Source of the DNA: Hydnum rufescens UP504 | Lineage: Eukaryota > Basidiomycota > Agaricomycetes > Cantharellales > Hydnaceae | Length of the DNA: 52,835 nucleotides | Assembly (NCBI GenBank): GCA_014904985.1 | Contig: MU129195.1 | Coordinates: 7,963 to 60,797, forward strand | Direction of reading: 5' to 3' | Part shown: piece by piece, positions 1 to 10,546 of the stretch | How positions within the stretch are numbered: position 1 is the first letter of the stretch | Layout: each line of letters begins with the position of its first letter | Made by a program: the position numbers and the translations under genes | The notes under the pieces: model-generated | Database searches by the model: none | The model's input: the letters and a program-made list of their open reading frames with translations, nothing else | Told to the model about the DNA's origin: nothing

Positions 1-50
1 GTCAAACCCTGGTTTCTGATGGCATGTCAAAGTAAGGTCAAAAAATATAA

Positions 51-191
51 TGATTCGGAACACTGATCCTGTACATTGATTCTTGATCGAAATTTGGGAA
101 ACGACGCAGTTCATAACGTATGATTCGGAACACTGATCCTTGTACATTGATTCTTGATCGAAATTTGGGAAACGACGCAGTTCACTAACGT
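51..191. repeat. Tandem duplication, two ~70 bp units
   Basis: Two adjacent, nearly identical copies, each starting tgattcggaacactgatcct and running through tgggaaacgacgcagttca. They differ by one or two single-base indels. Nothing coding is seen in positions 1-419 apart from this repeat. Confidence 0.9.
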
Positions 192-419
192 ACATGCATC
201 CCTTACGCCTCTCCCAGAATTGCGCCCTTTAAAACCCATAACTGCGTGAAGCTTCTGGGTTCCATTGGTACAGTGTCAATAGTGACCTATGTAGATAGGT
301 CCTCAGCAACATGATCATAAGCGCATCTGCGAAGCTCACCTCGGCACCGGGGACCGCTTTTCCGCCGTCCCACACTCGGTCGGGCGGAAATGAGCCTCTT
401 TATGTTTAATACTTAAATT

Positions 420-841
420 TCAAGGAAATGGGATAATGAGTTCGTTCTCTTCAGGTACTGAGAACGCAAGGGAGAGCATACAAGATTCCGTGGGGGGTGG
501 GTCATTGTAACCGGCGAGTTCCCACTCTTCAGGTTTTTCCAACTTCTTCGCGAGAACGAACTGCAAATTCTGAGCTGCTTGCTCGTCTCCGGCAAGCAAG
601 GGAACTATAGTGGTGGGCTCATTAGGCGACTTTATCACCCACTACAATGAAACGATGCATATGGGTGCACGAACACAACATAGCGTAGAATATTGCTTAC
701 AAGCTGATTATCATTTCCCTCATCGAGGGGTTCCAAGGTCAAATTCTTATCGAGACCCTTGTACTCAACCGCAAGACGTTCATTGTTGGGCGAGAGAACT
801 CGGTTGATAATGACGAAGATATTGTGGGGAACGGACGCCAT
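420..841 (-). CDS. Small beta-trefoil/ricin-B-like hypothetical protein
   Basis: Two exons (841-701 and 641-420) joined by a clean 59 bp GT-AG intron (700-642) give a 120-residue protein with no internal stop. The intron falls exactly between DNQL and WVIKSPNEPTT. The N-terminal half (IFVIINRVLSPNNERLAVEY, then GNDNQLW) resembles one lobe of a ricin-B-type beta-trefoil, where a DNQ..W motif closes each repeat. No signal peptide or membrane segment is visible, so it would be cytosolic, as many mushroom lectins and protease inhibitors are. The family assignment is inference from short motifs, but the exon structure is well supported. It could instead be a lineage-specific hypothetical protein. 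The neighbours give no functional hint. Confidence 0.55.
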
Positions 842-924
842 TGCTTGTGTAAGGGTGAGGGGACTGCAGATTGGGATGAGCGTAAGGGATCTTATAGCAC
901 CACGGGGGTACCAGTCCAGTGATC

Positions 925-1270
925 CAAGTGCCTCAGGATACGCAATTTGGGCCTTGTTGGATGTTGAGGCACCTCGGGGGCGGAGTCACTAGACCGCCGT
1001 GAACCCACGATCTGTCAGTTTTTCGACATATTCAAGTAGCCACAGATTTGCGGCCCAACCTACCCTATAGACAAGTAATATTCTCAGCAGCTTCTCGGCT
1101 GTTAGCTCTAGTAGGGAAAAATGAAGATGTCAGAAGGTAAATGGGAAGGTGGGTATCATAGCATGGTATTGACCTCATGATCCAAATGCCCTGACCCGAA
1201 TTTGGGGGCTTGTTAGACATCGATGTGCCTCCTGGTCTGGGAGGTGGTGTTTCTAGGTTTGGTCCATCGG
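925..1270. repeat. Dispersed repeat, copy near left end
   Basis: Contains atttgggccttgttggatg, a cacctcggggg block, a cagatt block and a ctagtagggaaaaat block. The same blocks recur in the same order at about 8940-9160. A third, diverged piece (gggggcttgttagacatcg) sits at about 1200-1260. Non-coding. The rest of 842-3222 holds the two MITE-like elements listed here and no convincing gene. Confidence 0.6.
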
Positions 1271-1463
1271 TAGTGCGACCCACCAGTTTTCACTGCGGGG
1301 TTTACTGTAGAAAATCACCCACTAAAGCTTAGCAACGCACTGAATTGGTTAGCTACGTGTCGGCACACCTTAATTCCCTACACGATATTACGTAAGCCTG
1401 CGAGGGCCCCCGCAGCAGAGCAGAGATGAAAATAAGTATGCCCTGAAGCCCCCGAGCCCGGGG

Positions 1464-1822
1464 CTTACAGCTGTTAAATTATTGATAGGCAGTTTGCAAA
1501 GCACATAACATTCGGGTAGCTCCGACCAAATGTATGGTGTGGACAGCTCCACATGTCACAAGACCTTCCGGGGCCTGCCGTCTTTGTCGTCCTGGGCCTA
1601 TGGCTGGCCTCGATGCACAGCCTTTTGTCTGTGACTGCACGGTAAATGATGGTTGGTTTTCTCGCTAATCTGTCCGGCCGTCATCGTCTCCCGCTGGCCA
1701 TTATAACACAGTCGGAACTTTCCGCAATGGACCCGGGACACCAAGCCACCAGCAAATCTTCCCACAGGCCCCACCATGTAAAAAATTGAAAAACTGCCTA
1801 TCAATAATTTAACAGCTGTAAG
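1464..1822. mobile_element. MITE-like element with perfect 32 bp inverted repeats
   Basis: Positions 1464-1495 (starting cttacagctgttaaattatt) are the exact reverse complement of 1791-1822. The 359 bp between the outer edges has no long ORF. Short non-autonomous DNA transposons look like this. No clear target-site duplication could be read, because the flanks are GC-rich (gagcccggg on the left, ggccgtgacggg on the right). Confidence 0.7.
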
Positions 1823-2356
1823 GCCGTGACGGGGTCAACGACAAGTGATCGGATTGATCGTGAATCGATCGATGGAGTCGATTTGGATCTCCGATAATCA
1901 CCCGGGCCGATGAGGCTTCTGGAACCTAGATGCATATCGTATTGAATTGCGTGGTCTGGACCTGGAGAGCGTCATGCCATGATGAGCCTAACATGCGTGC
2001 GTGTCGGGTTGTGGCTCCTCGGTGTCGCACTTGTCTGCGCTGTGAAGATGCAGCTAACGAGTTGCCACTATAGGACGGTGGTCTCGCGGATGAACCCCAC
2101 TCCCAAACAAGATGATGGCTAATGATTGCCACCACAAAAAGGCAATCCTAAAACTGAATCCCTCAATCAGGTGTAAGACTTGCTGGTGAAAGGTGCGCGC
2201 TGTCAATATTTTATTGAAACTAGCTATAAATGGGTTGAATGATATACAAGCATCCAGAGTGGAGCACTGCAACTCAGTGACTTTGGATAGATCCACCAGC
2301 GTCTGAACTGACTGTGAGTTTGAACTGGATCATCAGTCATTTTTGGTGAGGGCGAG

Positions 2357-3097
2357 CAGGACCCCTGCAACTAATGTTATATCCTAGATCCACGGTTCCC
2401 GGTTTTTGGGGGCAATTTTGAGATTATCCTAGAGGCAAATTCCCGGGTGTCAAAAATTGGTGCCAGCCTATTTCCCGGCCTTGCCTCACCTGAGGAAGCA
2501 TACCTAAATTCCCGGTCTCAAAATGTCACTGCGGTTGGTTGGCCGGGTGGTAGCATGTGTTTACGATACTTTTTTCTTTCGGACATGCGTTCGATCCCGC
2601 AAGTGCATTTCTGCCTGCCTCGAGGAGTATTAGGCATCAGATTGGCCATACAGTGGCTGTTTGCCCGGCTTCTACTATGCATGATTCCCACAGCAAATCA
2701 TTTATGTGCATGGTTGTCCCGTCGTGGTCTCAAACCATCCACAATATTGAGAGTGATTCCTTTATCCTTAAAAGTACAACTAGATCACTATGCTACATAC
2801 ATCCTTAGGACTGTCAAGAAGTAAACAAGGGAAAAAAAGGCTTTAGATGGAGATGAGGGAGGCGAGACCAAGTAAACGTGGCTTAGGCGAGCCTGGGGAC
2901 ATTTTGGGAGGTTTAGGGAGGTCAGGGAATTTTTTGAGAATTTTTTTGAACCTAGAGGCGGGTTCCCGGTTTTTTGTGGCCTTAAAGCAACCTAGAGGCA
3001 AATTTCCCGGATTTGGACCGGAACTTGGACCCAAAACTGTAAGGGTCCTTTTTGCGGCCGCTGGATCTAGGATATAACAGTAGTTGCAGGGGTCCTG
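2357..3097. mobile_element. MITE-like element with ~36 bp inverted repeats
   Basis: Positions 2357-2392 (caggacccctgcaactaatg...) match the reverse complement of 3062-3097 with one visible mismatch. The interior repeats a ctagaggcaaattcccgg block near both ends (about 2430 and 2990), with a related cctagaggcgggttcccgg at about 2951. That subterminal-repeat arrangement is typical of a non-autonomous DNA transposon. The ORFs inside it look fortuitous. Confidence 0.65.
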
Positions 3098-3222
3098 GGT
3101 GAGCCTCGTGGTGTAGCACCTCGTGTATTACTCTGTATTCAGTGTAGATACATCGCGGGCCTGGCATCTCCACCACCGTGAGCCACAAAACAAGACAAAA
3201 AAATCAGACGCATCACAACGAT

Positions 3223-3972
3223 TCAATCCAAGACCCGTTCAATCCGGCCACTTTGGACGTTATAGATCCAACCGGTGATTACCGTCCCTGCCAACACCAG
3301 AGGGTGCTCTCTTAGAAATGCGACATCATCCCGAACAGTCTGCCTCTGGTCTTTAAACGGAAGGAACGACATGCTTTGGACGGTTGACCTGATCACTACA
3401 CCGGGTTTGGGAGGGTTCCTTATGAGCTGGGTGCGCAGAACGTTGTCGTCGAATGTCTCCAGGCCGCAATCGGTCTGATTACAGAGAGAAGTGTAAGTTG
3501 GACATCACCCTGTAAATAATCTCTGAAGCGTAGAGAGATATGCACATGATGGAGCACCCTGATCTCCCTCGTCGTAAGGCGCTGCTGAGCAATAACGACG
3601 CTCCGGAGAGCCTCGGAACTGAAGAAATATAGAATTCAGGATATGGTCGATATTATAGCTAGGGGAACTCACGCTCGACCCCAGCATTGCGAACAGTGAA
3701 CGCAGAACCCACTGGAAGGCCGAATGCCGCAGTGGGAGTAGGGCTGGGGAGATGTCATAAGAGTCTTGTGGGCCAGTGCAATGGGGTGTCTCACAGGATT
3801 CTAGCATCCATGCAGGTGATAATCAATATCTAAGGGGTGTGTATTTAATTAGCGATACTCTGAGAGGACAAATAAATCTCAGACGCCTTACCCTACGAGC
3901 GGCCGATTGGGGAGAAGGACTGGTCTCATTGGCCTCAGTAAATTCGTCGGTAAATTCGTCGACGGTGGACAT
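3223..3972 (-). CDS. Beta-class carbonic anhydrase
   Basis: Zinc enzyme for CO2/bicarbonate interconversion. Five exons (3972-3892, 3829-3795, 3743-3680, 3611-3546, 3474-3223) join in frame to 165 residues, about the size of the short Rv1284-type beta-CA clade. The zinc ligands and the Asp-Arg dyad are visible: Cys33, Asp35 and Arg37 in TCMDAR, then His82 and Cys85 in LHHTDCG. The C-terminal part (VRDDVAFLREHPLV, then TVITGWIYNVQSGRI) is the usual beta-CA tail. The intron between exons 3 and 4 needs a GTCGAG donor and a CCGAG acceptor, so that junction is the least certain. No targeting signal is seen. Probably a cytosolic housekeeping enzyme. Confidence 0.85.
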
Positions 3973-5088
3973 CGTCTGGAGAAGTAGATTCACGAGGGGA
4001 TCTGGATGGTTGAGCGAAAATCAAGCCGGTTGATAAACACTAGTTCCATGCCTCGTGGTGAATCCATAACGAGAGCTTTCATGCGGCATGTGATTCTGGC
4101 AGAATCTCCCTGGAATCACTGGGCTCGCTGAGATCCAGCTGATTCCAATAGATAGGACCCCAAAGAATTAACGTACGCACCACGACCAAATTAGCAACCA
4201 CAGCGCTGGGCACCACGTATGGCTCGACATCGCAGCTACGAAAGAGTCGAAGGATCCCACTGGCTTGGCGAGGCCGTCAGAAACCTCTGGGTATAAGATA
4301 ATTGTATGGTGCGGAAGATAGAAATTGTCGGAAAACGAAGGGATGGTCAACACCTGGAGAGAGCGATAACTAGATGCTAACCGCTGCGGACATGGTTGTT
4401 CGCTCAATCTACAAAAGATACAAAGAAAAAAGCAAGACGTACATTTTTGCGTTTCTCAGGGAATTATCGGAGAACATGGTGGCTTTCGAGATACTGTAAC
4501 CGATTTTCCATACTTAGCGTTCTCCCTCACCAAGAGGTGGCTCGTAAGATAAAGACCAGCACAATGAGACAGGATGATATCTTGGGGCGATCCAAAACCG
4601 ATCCTATTCGGGGTGACCTAGCCGACACCAGGGTTGACCCAACCCTCCCAAGATCGCCTAGATCTTCTTTAGTACCGGTGCCATATTGGCACCATCAGTT
4701 CCCAAATGCAGTGGGTCGCTGTGGACTCTTTGGGAGCATCCTGCTATTTGAGGGTCTCTCAGGTATCTCTTTCTGGACCCGAATTGGAATGAGATATTCG
4801 TTTTCAATGTCTGAAGCGACATTTCGAGGGTCACTAGTCCGAATATAACATGATTATGAGCCCGCATGGGCGTCCGTTGCAGCACTGGCTCGGGAAATCG
4901 GGCCAGATTATATCTCTGGCAGATATCGCTGGATTTCACGGGTGAAGCGGTGGTGTTCATGACGGATTGGAGTGAGACCAAAAACGCCTACACTGAGAAC
5001 GTCCAAGTCACGTGAGGAATGTGACACCTGTAGTGTCACAGACGGAAACCAGACCGTATAGGAAGCTCGCGCCAAAACTCACGGTCTC
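3973..5088. other. Intergenic region without an assigned gene
   Basis: Only short ORFs in conflicting frames occur. A minus-strand stretch at 4168-4407 has a somewhat protein-like composition but matches nothing I recognise. It may be a decayed gene fragment. Confidence 0.4.
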
Positions 5089-6429
5089 ATGACTACACGG
5101 TCAATGGTATATGACGGTAAGATCGCCATCATTGATTACTTGTTTGCAGCATCTCACAGTTAAAATTATTTCAAATTTTAGTCGTCATCGTTGGAGGTGG
5201 ACCAGCTGGCTGTGCAACTGCCTTGGCCCTCAAACGATTCGATCCTACCCGATCCTTCCTTCTCATAGATGATGCGGACCAGATCTATTCAAGGTAATCA
5301 CCCTTTATTTCCTGCCCTCTTCACATTCTGCATATAAAATCTTCAGATAGGCGAGTCACTACCAGCCATTGCTACTCGCACTCTCAGCTTCCTGGCTCCC
5401 GCACTATCCGATCGCCTATCGCAGGATACCTCCATAGGAAACCACACTCGATGCACAGGAAATGCGTCTGCATGGGGTTCCCGGCAACTCCAGGAGCAGT
5501 ACAGCATTATGAATCCTTATGGCTCGGGCTTGCACCTTGATCGTGCCTTGTTCGATCAGTCTCTAAGAGATGCCTGCTGCGAGACCAATAGCGATTGTGT
5601 TCCATCTAGAATGATAAGAGAGCGATTTATATCGGTGGAGAAGCAGGATGGGACGTGGTCCGTGCATACTGAGCATCTTGACACTCGCACGTCGAATTGT
5701 CATCGCTCCAAATGGGTGGTCGATGCTACGGGTAGAAAGCAGTCTTCGCACGGAAGGTATGTATCAGATTTAGCTTCATTACATTTCCTGACGAGTTTTC
5801 GTGTGAAGCTAGGGGCAAAAGTATTGAAGAAAGACAATCTGCTCGCCTTTTATTCCCTCTTCGTCTCATCGGAAGACGATAATGACCACCGGACGTTGAC
5901 CGAAGCAACCGAATCAGGTTGGTGGTATACCTCTCAGCTAGCACACAACAAGCGGATAGTTGTCTACCACACCGACGACGACGACGCGTCCGCCAAGGTG
6001 GCACGTAAACCTGATGGATTCCTCGACCTTCTGCACAACCACACTGTCCACATCTCTCAGATCATTCTTGAGCGCAACTACAGCTTGCCTCCCGGGGCCA
6101 AGTTCCCGCACTGCACAGCGGCAGGGTCATCGATCCTAGAGCCGATTTGTAATGAAGTGGAACGTTGGTGTGCTGTAGGAGATGCTGCTATGGCGTTCGA
6201 TCCGCTTTCATCGCAGGGTATTATAACTGCGTTGAACGCAGGATGTTTCATTGGGGAGGAACTGACGAAACGAATCGCCGTAGAATCGGATGGAACTGGA
6301 ACGACGGATGGAATATGCAGTATTGCTGATTATTTTGATGCTGCTGGTCAAAGGTATGAAACGCAGAAAAAGTATTATTATCGTCATGCACGATTCGACG
6401 GCGAGTTCTGGGCGAAACGGCGATTGTAG
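5089..6429 (+). CDS. LodB-like FAD-dependent monooxygenase (CTQ maturation)
   Basis: Flavoprotein of the LodB/halogenase-like family. In bacteria LodB is needed to build the cysteine tryptophylquinone cofactor of LodA, so the same role is inferred here. Exons are 5089-5116, 5182-5293 and 5347-6429. The Rossmann motif VVIVGGGPAGCATALAL begins exon 2. IGESLP follows at the start of exon 3, then the second nucleotide-binding motif GDAAMAFDPLSSQGI, and the protein ends with the family-typical aromatic/basic tail FWAKRRL. Splicing AG|GTAATC to TTCAG|ATAGGC leaves the frame one base off, and a GTATGT-like site at about 5758 is read through in the continuous ORF. There is therefore either a one-base lesion or unusual splicing. 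It sits upstream of two LodA genes, the expected partners. Confidence 0.75.
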
Positions 6430-7057
6430 TGTTTTTCCTTTTGGCATTCCGGAAGTCGTAATCAAGGGGCATGTATCGTGGTAGAGGCTACTGTGCCTTG
6501 TACTTACTAAAATGCGCCTGTGTTGGCTTCAGTAGTTCACGCGTGGTGTATAAATTGTCCAAGTTTGTAATCTAGACCTGATCTTGCCATGTTAGGCGTG
6601 AGTTTCAGAACGGTAATGATAGCGGAAAGCGACGACCCTCCGGTTATAAAATTATCCTCCTCGTACGGATTGTCGGTATAAAAAAAACAACCTTCGTGGT
6701 GGGCACCGCAAAGTCCTAGGAGGTATGTAGCTGTACAACTACAAGTGCAAGGACATGTCTTCCGAGTGCCGGAGGGACATTCAGGACTTAACAGGGCTGG
6801 AATTCACGAAAAAGATAGACACTCATGGAAATCTGTGACAAGGTGGGTCAAGTGGCTTGATGTTCCTACCGATGAGAAAGCACTCGAGACATATATCGCA
6901 GCGCAGAATTTGAGATTAATTTCTGAAGTCGACCCACCATTGTTAACCGCATCAAGGAGTCTGGCATATTGATTTTTATGAGGCAAAAAAAAACTACGGA
7001 TCGCTTGTGGAGTTACATGTACAACAATTGGAAAGATCGTTCTGATGATTTTAGCTC
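6430..7057. other. Convergent intergenic region with start of the duplicated block
   Basis: About 6835-7045 is similar to 13140-13330: aaggtgggtcaagtggctt, taccgatgagaaag, then attctgatgattttagct just before the ferritin-like stop codon. This marks the left edge of the duplicated module. No gene is seen. Confidence 0.65.
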
Positions 7058-8512
7058 CTACGTACTAGGCTTTATTTTTGTGTCGATGTACTTCCTCATA
7101 TGTTCGAGCGACGCCCTCACTTGATCGCTGGGGCTAGCGTCCCTAGCGCTGGAGACTGCAGCTACAAGCACCCTGTGCAACTCCGCAGGTGCCAGCGGAT
7201 CCCTCGGCGTACCATTATCGTTGAGAGGGAAGTAGTTAAAGCACGGAGCGGCGACAAGTCCATTTGTGGGATTCGTCAACGGTTGCTGGACGAGGATATT
7301 CGCAATGGGAGTCAGGACGTGAGTCATGATCACATGGACGTTTCGCAGGAGGAGCATGCGGAGCATAATTTCATCTGCCCTTCTGCCAGTCTTCCAGACC
7401 CTCTGGATGGTCTGGAACATGTAACAGTATCCTGCATCAAAAGCAAGGGAGAGCTGTTACGAAAAGGGGTTGCGTGCGTGTAAGTAGGTAGTCAGCAAAA
7501 ATTAAAGGACAAGTCGGAAGAGGCATCTCACCTTGTAAACGAAATCATTGGTGGAGCGTCCTTTATAGTCGCTGGTTTTTGGATTTTTTGGGACTTCGTA
7601 GTGCACCCAAGCTTCTCGATCCGAGTAGAGCTGGGCGAAAACCGTATAATGAGAATCCGGGACTGCGACGTCCCCTTCGCCTTGCTCGACGATGGTCGTC
7701 AGCGCTTTCAGAGCGCTGGCTTTTCCGGTAATGACGGTCATTTGATCATCAAAGAAATCCATGCCGGAGAACTGCTTGTCCGCGTTATGGGCGAAAGCGC
7801 TGTCAGGGAGTCTATTGAGACCTGCGAGGAAAATCGAGTGGGTTGCTAGAGACGACTTGGAGGACTATTCGGGCTCACCTTGCTGCAACTCATTATAAAA
7901 CTGTCCAATGCTCTTATGCGTCGGCAGCGTCATGGCTCGGGTGGTGGGGGTGGGTCGGGTAGAATGCCCTGCTCATTGTTATCGGGCGGTGGACGAGGAG
8001 TATCTGACGCCTCGATCTGTTGTCACAAGGAGGTCAACTTCGGCGCCAAAACGAGTGTCCACGCATACCTGTAGGAAGCATTGTAGATTCTCTTTGTTCG
8101 CACGGTCCAAATTCAAGGGGATCTTCTCTACCAATATCTCGCCAGGATAACGTGGAACAACCCCGAAAGCGTAGAGGTCCATGGAACCGTTGAGTGCAGA
8201 TAGGAGATTTCCAGCCAAGGAAAGGTGTAGCATTTCCTGCTGAACAATGCCTGCAACATCCCGTTAGTGGTGCTGATCAGAGGACTTTAAAACGTCTAAA
8301 GTTGAACCTCGGAGCAAGGCTCGGGTTCGTGCACCCGCACCCACTGCTCCACCCTCCGGTTTGACGCTGTACATGGCGTAGAGGTAGAGTGGAATCGTGC
8401 TCAGTTCTACCATCATGCCTATTTTCACGTATGGGATCACGGTCGCGGGAGTCCATTGTACAGGAGGTGATGAGGGTATGGTAAAAGGAGGAGATTGGGT
8501 CGGGGGTGGCAT
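7058..8512 (-). CDS. Ferritin-like (VioB-type) protein, copy 1
   Basis: Spliced minus-strand gene starting at MPPPTQSPPF. The first exon (8512-8308) carries a helix with MMVELSTIPLYLYAMYS. The second (from 8250) begins GIVQQEMLHLSLAGNLL. Later exons give KSIGQFYNEL, a FFDDQMTVI block, a NVHVIMTHVLTPIANILVQQ helix, and the end FNYFPLNDNG. An early E, an E-x-x-H pair and a later E/H are what the four-helix ferritin-like domain found in VioB (iminophenylpyruvate dimer synthase) uses to bind metal. The enzymatic role of this shorter fungal form is unknown. It is divergent from LodA copy 1 and convergent with LodB, and its paralogue has the same layout at 13.3-14.9 kb. Joining the part after CFLQ to the KSIG exon requires an unclear intron. 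Confidence 0.72.
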
Positions 8513-8879
8513 GGCGAATTTGTGAAAGACGGGGCAATGGATTATGGGCGATCCAGTAGATAGGTTTAAGAACCGTACGCTTGGTCAAATCCAGATTGCA
8601 TATGGCCTCCAGTCGTCACTATTGGAAGTTGCGCCATGGATCCTTTTGGAGTGCGTCCGTGGCCACCTGCTGATCCAGAATCCGATATCAAAGGCTTTCA
8701 TCCGAACCACAAACTCAATTGTCCTTCGGAGGCGGACTTTGAAAATTTCGGAGCCGAAGCAGGATCGGATCGATCCGCCCATGTGGAATGACCATCACCT
8801 TCTTACCAGCCTCAGCCCCAATGGGTAGACACTCCTTTTCACTAAGCTATCTATCTGTCGCTAGGCGGATGCTTCCGGT

Positions 8880-10200
8880 AAGGCTTGAGTGGTCTGCGGG
8901 AGAGTGCCTACCCATTGCCAGTGGGCACCCATATCGGTACAGGATACCTCAGGACAGACAATTTGGGCCTTGTTGGATGGTGACGCACCTCGGGGATAAA
9001 ATCACTAGACTGCGTATTTCAGTGCATTCAGGGAGCCACAGATTCACAGCTCAGTGGTACATGTTTGGTTCAAACTTACCCTGTAGCTAATCAATATTCT
9101 GCAGCTTCTACACTCTTACTAGGGAAAAATTGGTCAGAAGGCAAATGTATATCATACCAATGCAGAAGGTGGGTATTACTGTAGCACACGGGTATGGAGC
9201 CCCGAATTCAGGGGATTCTTAGAATTCCCATTGTAAGAGTCTATTGAATATCTGAGCATGGGCTTGAAGGCATTTTTGTTCAATGGATTGAAATTGCTGC
9301 AATAGCCAATCTGGGAACTGAAATCTGATCTACGTGTTATTTTTTATAAGCCCCTCGCGTATCACATAAGTCCGTGGGCTTAGACCAGAGGAACAAGTGT
9401 GAGCTCTGAAGCCCGGGCCTCCCAGGCCTGAGACCTGTGACCCGGGCTCGCAACACTATAATATTTCCGATTGAAAGATTTGGTCCCAGAGGTGCTTTTC
9501 ATTCCACAATCATGAATCTTCCATGAACAGCTAGTTACGGTGAAGTGGGGACTGCATGAAATACGCTTAACACCAAGTGCTCTACAACTGATCGGATCGA
9601 TGGACTCGATTTGGATCTCCGATATTCAACCAATGCTAGCCAAAATCGCCAAATTACCCAAACATGAGGCCCGCTCTTTGGCTTCTCAATCCCAAAATAC
9701 GACATTCGGTCCCCTCAAAGCCATGGAGAAACTCCGAATGGGGTCACCGCTAATTTTGGCAATTTTTGGGTCGGCTTGACGCAAAATTTTGGTCGAACTT
9801 AGAATGGGAGCTCGCAGGTTGCGGCAGACGGGAGGTCAAGTTCAATTTGTGGATTTCACTGTGGATTCATGTGGAGAAGATCTGGACTACATGCTTCGGG
9901 AAGGGGTCCATAGTATTTAGAGCATTAGCGCTTTTCACAGAATTTCCAGGGGCAGTTTTTAGTGACTTTGAGCCACCAAGAACGACGCCACGGATAATTT
10001 TGACCTCTCGAGCGATGTGGAACTCTCCACTGGTATTTGGCCCGGGCTTCCGTTTTCAGAGGGCCCATACTGCTTATCTTCTTGAATAGCGTAATCTAGG
10101 ATTCCAGGTCAATTCATTCCAAATCGGGCTGATCGATCTGATTCAAGCGAAAAATTCTTTCTCACCTCTTTTTTCAGTGTTCATCTTTTCTGCATTGCAC
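8880..10200. repeat. Repeat-derived insertion in a divergent promoter region
   Basis: Lies between ferritin-like copy 1 and LodA copy 1. It contains a second copy of the dispersed repeat seen near position 930 (atttgggccttgttggatg and following blocks, about 8960-9160) and a gatcgatgga.tcgatttgga block also present at 1860-1890. The equivalent spacer in module 2 is only ~550 bp and lacks this material. Confidence 0.6.
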
Positions 10201-10546
10201 AGGAATGTCAAGTGCTCGTGGACGTTTCTGAAATCAGCTGTAAGGTGTCCCAGAGAACCTCTTGGAGTCATCTTGAACTGGTCACCGGTTGCTACTTATG
10301 TATCAGCAAAATCAATGGCTCCGAACCACACTTGATTTTGCTGATGCTACTGTGGCCTCTCCCTATTTGGACCACTACAGTAAACTCCCAGAAACTGGCT
10401 TATTGATAGTCAGAATGGAGCCTAAGATCCTTTGACATGTTCAATGAATTGTACCAACGGCACACTCTGCCCGCTTTATATGCTGCGAAGATTCAGCAGT
10501 CTTTGGTGCCTCTGCCCTAGTTATCCTCCCATCGTGCTCCACCATC

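Noticed and set aside
2447..3077. ORFs inside the 2.36-3.10 kb element as a transposase
   Set aside because: They have no DDE or helix-turn-helix motif. The element is too short and its repeats explain the open frames.
4396..4981. ORFs on both strands at 4.4-5.0 kb as genes
   Set aside because: No recognisable motif and conflicting frames, with no intron structure linking them.
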